From assembly GCA_020025095.1 (NCBI GenBank), contig JAHHSS010000073.1, positions 1-7,164 of the forward strand: a stretch of 7,164 nt of DNA, given 5' to 3'. Source of the DNA: Peptostreptococcus sp. (GTDB lineage: Bacteria; Bacillota; Clostridia; Peptostreptococcales; Peptostreptococcaceae). How positions within the stretch are numbered: position 1 is the stretch's first letter; the number at the start of each line of letters is the position of its first letter. The position numbers were made by a program, and so were the translations under genes. The notes beneath the pieces were generated by a model. The model saw only the letters and a program-made list of their open reading frames with translations. It was not told the DNA's origin and did not search any database. Below are positions 1 through 4,308 of the stretch, piece by piece.

Positions 1-39
1 AAATATTTCATATAATGTTATTTGTATAGCTAATAATCA

Positions 40-69
40 TATAATTTAGTTTTTATAAATTGAGGTGAT
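40..69 (+). promoter_or_regulatory. -10 box and strong ribosome binding site of the aldo/keto reductase gene
   Basis: A perfect TATAAT lies at 40-45, which would start the transcript near position 52. No good -35 is found 16-18 bp upstream (17-22 reads GTTATT), so the promoter is weak or needs an activator. GAGGTGAT at 62-69 is an extended match to the 3' end of 16S rRNA and ends 3 nt before the ATG at 73, which fixes that start. The leader would be only about 20 nt. A second TATAAT at 11-16 is too close to the window edge to judge. Confidence 0.5.
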
Positions 70-72
70 AAA

Positions 73-921
73 ATGGTAAATTCAATTAAAAAATTAAAAT
101 TGCGAAATGGTTATGAAATTCCATGCATAGGATTTGGGACATATGGAATGAAAAATGAGGAAGTAGTTGTTAGGGCTATAAAAACTGCTTTTGATATGGG
201 GTATAGACATATAGATACTGCGTCAGCTTACCAAAACGAAAAAAGTATAGGAAGAGCTATAGCTGAGTATAATATTGATAGAGAAGAAATATTTATAACA
301 AGTAAGGTATGGGCTAGTGAAAGAGGATACGAAAAAACATTGGAATCCTTTAAGAATAGTATTAAAAATTTAGGATTAGATTATATAGATATGTATTTAA
401 TCAATTGGCCTGCAAGTTATAATAGATTTGATAATTGGGAAGAAATAAATCTAGATACTTGGAAGGCTTTGGTAGAGTTGTATAAAATGGGTAAAATAAA
501 AGCCATAGGAGTATCTAACTTTAGACAAAGTCATTTAGAATCTCTTATGAAAACAGAAATTAAGCCGATGGTAAATCAAATAGAATTTAATTTAGGAAAT
601 AAGCATATGAAAACAATTGACTATTGTAAAAATAATGATATTTTGGTTGAGGCTTGGAGTCCTCTTGGGAAAAGTCGAATTTTAAAAAATGAACTATTAT
701 TGTCATTAGCTAAAAAATACAAAAAAAGTCCTGCACAGCTATGTTTAAGATGGTGTCTGCAAAATGAAGTAATACCGCTTCCAAAGTCGGTAAGCCCTTC
801 TAGGATAAAAGAAAATATAAATATATTTGACTTCGAAATATCAAAAGAAGATATGACAACTATAAATGGAATGCCTTCTTTTGGATGGTCGGGATTAGAT
901 CCTGATGAAGTGAACTTTTAA
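73..921 (+). CDS. Aldo/keto reductase (AKR3/AKR5-like) with Asn in place of the catalytic His
   Basis: The 282-residue product has the usual length of a prokaryotic single-domain aldo/keto reductase, a cytoplasmic (beta/alpha)8-barrel that reduces aldehydes or ketones with NADPH. The N-terminal hairpin and LRNGYEIPCIGFGTY (10-24) are typical. Three residues of the catalytic tetrad are visible: Asp48 in RHIDTASAY, Tyr53, and Lys78 in ITSKVW. The fourth, normally His in the motif LIHWP, is Asn111 in LINWP. GKIKAIGVSNF (140-150) and the NADPH-binding IPLPKSVSPSRIKEN (234-248, with Lys238, Ser239 and Arg244) are present and indicate preference for the phosphorylated cofactor. The ATG at 73 is preceded by a strong GAGGTGAT. 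The gene stands alone, converges on the YjiH-family gene, and shares a terminator with it. Its substrate cannot be deduced. A link to the dehydratase operon 3.4 kb away is not supported by operon structure. Confidence 0.93.
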   Translation: MVNSIKKLKLRNGYEIPCIGFGTYGMKNEEVVVRAIKTAFDMGYRHIDTASAYQNEKSIGRAIAEYNIDREEIFITSKVWASERGYEKTLESFKNSIKNLGLDYIDMYLINWPASYNRFDNWEEINLDTWKALVELYKMGKIKAIGVSNFRQSHLESLMKTEIKPMVNQIEFNLGNKHMKTIDYCKNNDILVEAWSPLGKSRILKNELLLSLAKKYKKSPAQLCLRWCLQNEVIPLPKSVSPSRIKENINIFDFEISKEDMTTINGMPSFGWSGLDPDEVNF

Positions 922-968
922 ATCGAAAAATAAGTTAATAATGTGTTCGCGTAACGGCTAATTTTAAC

Positions 969-1012
969 AAAAAAAGCTACTGGAAATATATAAATTTCAG
1001 TAGCTTTTATTA
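969..1012. terminator. Bidirectional intrinsic terminator between converging genes
   Basis: The arm at 972-985 pairs with 995-1008. The core AAAAGCTACTG (972-982) matches CAGTAGCTTTT (998-1008) perfectly, and the stem extends by a G-T wobble or a one-base bulge at 983, leaving a loop of 6-9 nt. On the plus strand the stem is followed by TTTTATTATT. On the minus strand it is followed by seven Ts, from the A tract at 969-975. It can therefore stop both the aldo/keto reductase transcript, which ends at 921, and the YjiH-family transcript, which ends at 1028. The T tract is better on the minus strand. Confidence 0.85.
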
Positions 1013-1027
1013 TTAAAAGAATAAATT

Positions 1028-2515
1028 TTACACTAAATGAAGAACAAATCTACCTATTAATGTAACGAAAACAAGAGATATAATTGTTCTTTCTATAAAA
1101 ATTAAAAATATTTCCCATATCTTTATAGGAATTCTTGAGCCTATAATAAGAGCACCAACTTCGCTCATATATATAAGCTGTGTTACAGAAACTGTAGCTA
1201 TTACAAATTTTGTTAATTCGCTTTTTATTTCATTTCCGGCAATAATAGTCGGGATAAACATATCAGTAAAGCCAACAAGCATAGTTTTTGAAGCAGCTAC
1301 AGGCTCTGGAAGTTTAAGCAACTCAAGAAGTGGGATAAATGGTTTACCGATAATTTCAAAAACAGGAGTGTAATTTGAAATTACTAGAGCTACAGTACCA
1401 AATGCCATAACAACTGGAAGAACTCCTAACCACATATCTACTGCATTTTTAATTCCGTTTTTTATAAATTGGCTAAAGCCTGTATGGTTTTTTGCTTTTT
1501 TTACGGCTTGGAAAAGTCCCCAACTAAAGTAAGTTTCTCCTTCAGGGATGCTTTCATCTAAGGTTTCAGCATTTCCATAGTAAGAGTTTTTCTTTAAAGA
1601 AAGAGGTGGTATTCTAGGTATAATAACAGCACATATAACTCCAACAAAACATATTGTAAGGTAATAAGGAACAAACAGATGCGCCATTTCAACTTGTTTT
1701 AGAACTACCAAGCAGAAGGTAATTGAAACTGCTGAAAAAGTAGTAGAAATAATTGCAGCTTCTCTTTCTGAATAAAAGCCTTCTTCATACTGCTTTGCAG
1801 TTAACATAACGCCTAGTGTACCATCTCCTAGCCAAGATGTAAAACAATCGACTGCAGATCTACCAGGAAGTGTAAAAATTGGTCTCATAATTTTAGCAAG
1901 TAGAGTACCTACAAATTCAAGAAGACCAAAGTCTAAAAGAAGTGGTAGTAAAAGTCCTGCAAAAACGAATATTACAACTAATGTTGTAAGTAAATTATTT
2001 AGTATAAAATTACCAGTATCATTCGATGTAATATATGAAGGTCCAAAATTAAAATAGCACATAAAAACAAATATCATTGCTAGAACTCTTGTAATAAACC
2101 AAGCTGGTGTTAAATCAAAAATACTTTTTGCAAAGTTAGATTTTGGTTTGTATATTTTCAATTTAAGTAATATTGCACCAATTGCAGATATAGCAATAAT
2201 TCCCACTATAATAGAAGGAAGAAATTTACCTATGCTATTTTGTATAAAAGAAGCGATATAAGCGATTGGAATAGTAACCTTGTCTTGATTAATTTCAGGA
2301 TCAAATTCTTTTATAGGAAGCATAAAAATAATAATTCCTATAATTGAAGGAAGAAGGAATTTTAATATATCCGACACTGTATACTTTCTTTTATTTCTTT
2401 TTGGATTGTTATTTTTATCTTGATTTTTTAAATCGGATTCAATTGTCATTCCTACAGAATTTCCACCATCAAATGCGATTTTTTTTGTATGAAATTTTTT
2501 TTTCTTTTTTTGCAT
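1028..2515 (-). CDS. YjiH-family integral membrane protein with nucleoside-recognition (Gate) domain, putative transporter
   Basis: This is a polytopic membrane protein of 495 residues from the chosen start. Residue numbers here count from the upstream ATG at 2521, where the frame gives 497. A charged, Lys/Asn-rich cytoplasmic tail (1-50) precedes about ten hydrophobic segments, near 53-70, 84-95, 101-121, 141-158, 173-196, 281-303, 361-383, 410-428, 436-460 and 467-491. The stretch at 211-275, including IMRPIFTLPGRSAVDCFTSW and the following GDGTLGV, and the C-terminal region at 405-465, with SKTMLVGFTDMFIPTIIAGN, resemble the YjiH/YjiG and SpmA/SpmB group that shares the Gate domain. E. coli YjiH and YjiG are shorter separate proteins, and the long form is usual in Firmicutes. 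The biochemical role is not established; transport of a small metabolite is an inference. SD GGAG (2525-2522) touches the ATG at 2521 but lies 6 nt from the ATG at 2515, so the second start is preferred. The gene follows the PsiE-like gene by 68 nt and is probably cotranscribed with it. Confidence 0.85.
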   Translation of the reverse strand: MQKKKKKFHTKKIAFDGGNSVGMTIESDLKNQDKNNNPKRNKRKYTVSDILKFLLPSIIGIIIFMLPIKEFDPEINQDKVTIPIAYIASFIQNSIGKFLPSIIVGIIAISAIGAILLKLKIYKPKSNFAKSIFDLTPAWFITRVLAMIFVFMCYFNFGPSYITSNDTGNFILNNLLTTLVVIFVFAGLLLPLLLDFGLLEFVGTLLAKIMRPIFTLPGRSAVDCFTSWLGDGTLGVMLTAKQYEEGFYSEREAAIISTTFSAVSITFCLVVLKQVEMAHLFVPYYLTICFVGVICAVIIPRIPPLSLKKNSYYGNAETLDESIPEGETYFSWGLFQAVKKAKNHTGFSQFIKNGIKNAVDMWLGVLPVVMAFGTVALVISNYTPVFEIIGKPFIPLLELLKLPEPVAASKTMLVGFTDMFIPTIIAGNEIKSELTKFVIATVSVTQLIYMSEVGALIIGSRIPIKIWEIFLIFIERTIISLVFVTLIGRFVLHLV

Positions 2516-2528
2516 TTTCATCTCCTTT
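2515..2528 (-). promoter_or_regulatory. Ribosome binding site that decides the start of the YjiH-family gene
   Basis: Read on the minus strand, the sequence is AAAAGGAG, then ATGAAA, then ATG. The longest frame begins at the first ATG (2521-2519), directly against the SD with no spacer. The second ATG (2515-2513) has a 6-nt spacer, which is near optimal. Initiation at 2515 is therefore expected and removes Met-Lys from the N terminus. Confidence 0.65.
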
Positions 2529-2583
2529 TCGTAATAGTAAATCTAGATTATTGTAAGTCGCATAATTTTAATATCTATCTTTG

Positions 2584-3012
2584 CTAATTTTTTTTATTTG
2601 TATCCTCTAGGATAGTATTGTCTTCCTTAATAAGATATTTTCTAATTAAGAAAAGTCCTCCTATTGCGATAACTCCAAGTAATATTTCTGACATTCCGTT
2701 GTGTTTAGGAAGTAGCAGCATTTTTCTGGCAATACCGAATAGTAATACTTCAATAAGAGCTGTTTGCCTATGTAATGTAAGCATAACAGCAAGCTCAATA
2801 CCGATTACAAGAAGTAGAATTTGTGCAAAAATTGCATTTAGTTGACTATAATCTATTGGTCTATTGAAGTGTATAATAAAAGAATCGTATATAATTCTAA
2901 GAATGTCTATAATACCTAATAGAACAGCTATAAGTATAACTATTGCAAGTATTGATTCAAATCCATAAGCAATTTTAAGGATTTTTCTTTTTTTACTATC
3001 TATATTTCTCAT
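2584..3012 (-). CDS. PsiE-like small integral membrane protein
   Basis: This protein has 142 residues from the preferred ATG, with four predicted membrane helices at about 17-43, 60-80, 85-100 and 109-126. The N terminus (MRNIDSKKRKILK) and the C-terminal tail are charged. The central part, with IELAVMLTLHRQTALIEVLL followed by FGIARKMLLLPKHN, matches the pattern of the phosphate-starvation-inducible PsiE family: an acidic residue in helix 2, a short basic turn, and an amphipathic Ile/Arg stretch. The length also fits, since E. coli PsiE is about 136 residues. No biochemical function is known for PsiE proteins, and phosphate control cannot be inferred here. The frame extends to a TTG at 3039, but the SD AGGAGG (3030-3025) lies inside that extension, so the ATG at 3012 is the likely start. 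The gene is 68 nt upstream of the YjiH-family gene on the same strand. This suggests a joint membrane role, possibly as an accessory subunit. Confidence is high that it is a gene and moderate for the family. Confidence 0.75.
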   Translation of the reverse strand: MRNIDSKKRKILKIAYGFESILAIVILIAVLLGIIDILRIIYDSFIIHFNRPIDYSQLNAIFAQILLLVIGIELAVMLTLHRQTALIEVLLFGIARKMLLLPKHNGMSEILLGVIAIGGLFLIRKYLIKEDNTILEDTNKKN

Positions 3013-3030
3013 AGTTGATTTCACCCTCCT
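3010..3030 (-). promoter_or_regulatory. Ribosome binding site that decides the start of the PsiE-like gene
   Basis: The minus strand carries AGGAGGGTGA at 3030-3021, followed by AATCAACT and then ATG (3012-3010). The spacer is 12 nt counted from AGGAGG, or 8 nt if the GGTGA end pairs with the ribosome. The only upstream alternative that lengthens the frame is a TTG at 3039, which has no SD before it. The GTG at 3024 abuts the SD. Confidence 0.65.
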
Positions 3031-3105
3031 CTTGTGCAAAAGTACAAATTATGGTAAAACTCAGCGACTTAAAAATAAATATTCTATGAATATATCACAT
3101 TTAAT

Positions 3106-3134
3106 ATTATCATAAAATATAAAATATATGTAGA
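3106..3134 (-). promoter_or_regulatory. Possible promoter for the PsiE-like/YjiH-family pair
   Basis: On the minus strand, TCTACA (3134-3129) is separated by 17 bp from GATAAT (3111-3106). These match the vegetative consensus at 4 of 6 and 5 of 6 positions. Transcription would begin near 3099 and give a leader of about 85 nt. An AT-only dyad ATATT-N7-AATAT (3104-3120) overlaps the -10. The call is weak because any AT-rich stretch yields such matches. Read-through from the upstream LysR gene is an alternative, since no terminator is visible at 3013-3182. Confidence 0.35.
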
Positions 3135-3182
3135 AAAAATTATAGAAATAAGAACTTTAAATGTAAAATAAATTTTTTGTAA

Positions 3183-4046
3183 TTATAACTCACCCCATTT
3201 TTTAACATAGTCTATGAATTTAATAGTAGCAGGAGAGGGGGTTATATTTTTTGAACATGCAATGCCCAATATTCTACTATAGTGTTCATTAAATTGCCGG
3301 ATGCATACATTAAAAGGTAGATTTTTCATTAGGAGTTTTGGGAGTATAGTAATTCCAAATCCTTTTTCAACCATTTTTAAAACGGTAAAGTCTTCATCAA
3401 TTTTATATTTGATTTTTGGTTTTATATTATGTTGCCTAAAAATGGCACCTGTTTCGTAATTAAGGCCATCAGCAGAAAGAATAAAGTTTTTTTCATGAAT
3501 GTCCTCTATTGATATAGATATTTTATTACAAAGTTGATGATTTAAAGGAGTAACAAGAACAAGTTCATCCTTTCCGACTGCGGTAAAATTTAAATTAGCA
3601 GCTACATATTCTGAAATAAAAATACAATCAAGTTTGTTATTTTTTATTTTATAAAGTAGTTCATCAAAACCGGCAACAGTAAGTTCAAAAGAAATATTAG
3701 GATATGCACTTGAAAACATACAAAGTATTTCAGGCAGCCAGTTATATGAAATACTTTGTACAGAACCTATTCTAATATATCCATTTTCAAGACTTGTGAG
3801 ATTTGAGGAAATTTTGTATATTTTTTTTTCTGATTCACATATGTCATTTATACAGTTCATAATTTCTTGTGTGTAAGGCATGGCTTCCATACCATTTTTA
3901 GATCTTTTAAAAAGTTGTATTCCAAGCTCATTTTCGAAATTTTTAATAGCCTGACTAATTGCAGATTGTGTGTAGTTTAACTCGCTAGCTGCTCTAGATA
4001 TATTTTTTGTTTTATAAACAGCTTTAATAATCTCATATCTATTCAT
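3183..4046 (-). CDS. LysR-type transcriptional regulator
   Basis: The 287-residue product is close to the usual 290-310 of LysR regulators. The N-terminal winged helix-turn-helix covers about 1-60, with the recognition region ISRAASELNYTQSAISQAIK (16-35) and the following LGIQLFKRSKNGMEAMPYT. A linker helix (about 60-87) leads to a periplasmic-binding-protein-like effector domain (about 90-287). That domain includes the first strand YIRIGSVQSIS (90-100), a central segment ELVLVTPLNH (161-170), and VLKMVEKGFGITILPK (222-237), a hallmark of the family. The ATG at 4046 has an AGGAGG 7 nt upstream (minus strand, 4059-4054). The gene is divergent from the IlvD/Edd-like gene, with a 262-bp shared upstream region holding four tandem LysR-type boxes. 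It is therefore the likely local regulator of that operon, and of itself. The effector is unknown; a substrate or intermediate of the dehydratase pathway is the usual expectation. A tract of nine As in its coding strand lies at 3829-3821. Confidence 0.95.
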   Translation of the reverse strand: MNRYEIIKAVYKTKNISRAASELNYTQSAISQAIKNFENELGIQLFKRSKNGMEAMPYTQEIMNCINDICESEKKIYKISSNLTSLENGYIRIGSVQSISYNWLPEILCMFSSAYPNISFELTVAGFDELLYKIKNNKLDCIFISEYVAANLNFTAVGKDELVLVTPLNHQLCNKISISIEDIHEKNFILSADGLNYETGAIFRQHNIKPKIKYKIDEDFTVLKMVEKGFGITILPKLLMKNLPFNVCIRQFNEHYSRILGIACSKNITPSPATIKFIDYVKKWGEL

Positions 4047-4074
4047 TTATGTACCTCCTAAATTGTATTTGATT

Positions 4075-4162
4075 GACATTAAAATAACTAATAACTGATA
4101 TTAAAATAACTAATAACTGATATTAAAATAACTAATAACTGATATTAAAGTAACTAATATAG
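4075..4162. repeat. Four tandem 22-bp repeats in the divergent control region
   Basis: The copies are 4075-4096, 4097-4118, 4119-4140 and 4141-4162. Copies 2 and 3 are identical. Copy 1 differs from them at one base (C for T at its third position), and copy 4 differs at four positions (10 and 20-22). Within copies 1-3 there is a finer tandem duplication, AATAACT twice. The 22-bp period is close to two helical turns, so equivalent positions face the same side of the DNA. The array begins 15 bp upstream of the LysR gene SD and ends about 85-90 bp upstream of the -10 candidates of the plus-strand operon. Confidence 0.95.
4078..4160. promoter_or_regulatory. Putative array of LysR-type operator boxes (ATTA-N7-TAAT, T-N11-A)
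   Basis: Each 22-bp copy contains ATTA-N7-TAAT, which fits the T-N11-A rule for LysR-type binding sites. The core boxes are 4078-4092, 4100-4114, 4122-4136 and 4144-4158. In copies 2 and 3 the arms reach 5 bp, TATTA/TAATA. In copy 4 they reach 6 bp, ATATTA/TAATAT (4142-4160). All differences between copies lie outside the ATTA/TAAT arms. The array lies beside the SD of the LysR gene and upstream of the IlvD/Edd-like operon, where an autorepressing and activating LysR protein would bind. Binding is inferred from position and symmetry. Confidence 0.6.
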
Positions 4163-4202
4163 ATAAAAAAAATCTGAAATATAGAATGCATAAGAAAAAG
4201 TT

Positions 4203-4223
4203 AATATATTCATTAAATATATT
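4203..4223. promoter_or_regulatory. AT-rich dyad near the operon promoter, possible activator contact site
   Basis: AATATATT-CATTA-AATATATT gives 8-bp arms around a 5-bp centre and also contains a T-N11-A. Its centre (4213) would lie about 45-52 bp upstream of the expected transcript start. That is where the weaker activation site of LysR-type regulators usually sits, between the main boxes and the -35. Each arm is itself palindromic and purely A/T, so chance is a real alternative. Confidence 0.3.
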
Positions 4224-4258
4224 TTGTTCAAATAGCGAGCAATATATATTATTATACT
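4224..4258 (+). promoter_or_regulatory. Candidate promoter of the dehydratase-oxidoreductase operon
   Basis: TTGTTC (4224-4229) is followed after 17 bp by TATTAT (4247-4252). A better -10, TATACT, overlaps just downstream at 4253-4258 but has no recognisable -35. Both options give a start near 4260-4265 and a leader of about 45 nt. The poor -35 fits a promoter that needs an activator, here presumably the divergent LysR protein. Confidence 0.45.
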
Positions 4259-4267
4259 ATTAAGAAA

Positions 4268-4279
4268 TGCAATATTGCA
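4268..4279. promoter_or_regulatory. 12-bp perfect palindrome at the expected transcript start
   Basis: TGCAATATTGCA is fully self-complementary and lies just downstream of the -10 candidates, a classic position for a repressor operator. It could equally be a chance palindrome in AT-rich DNA. The SD AGGAGG of the next gene follows at 4296-4301. Confidence 0.25.
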
Positions 4280-4308
4280 AATATTATTAAAATTCAGGAG
4301 GTATTATC

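Noticed and set aside
922..968. A less AT-rich patch (GTTCGCGTAACGGC) after the aldo/keto reductase considered as a remnant gene or attachment site
   Set aside because: It is too short, with no repeat partner elsewhere in the window, no frame and no integrase nearby.
2344..2845. Plus-strand open frames of 70 and 75 codons opposite the YjiH-family and PsiE-like genes
   Set aside because: They are antisense shadows of two membrane-protein genes, rich in Phe/Leu or Ser/Ile, with no ribosome binding site and no family resemblance.
3104..3178. AT-only inverted repeats between the LysR and PsiE-like genes (ATATT-N7-AATAT at 3104-3120; AAAAAATT at 3134-3141 with AATTTTTT at 3171-3178)
   Set aside because: The arms contain no G or C, the second pair has a 29-nt loop, and the box spacing of the first differs from the operator array. 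Neither makes a convincing terminator or operator.
4075..4162. Tandem repeats considered as a CRISPR array or replication-origin iterons
   Set aside because: The copies abut with no spacers, so this is not CRISPR. No replication initiator gene is nearby, and the position between a LysR gene and its divergent target fits operators better than iterons.
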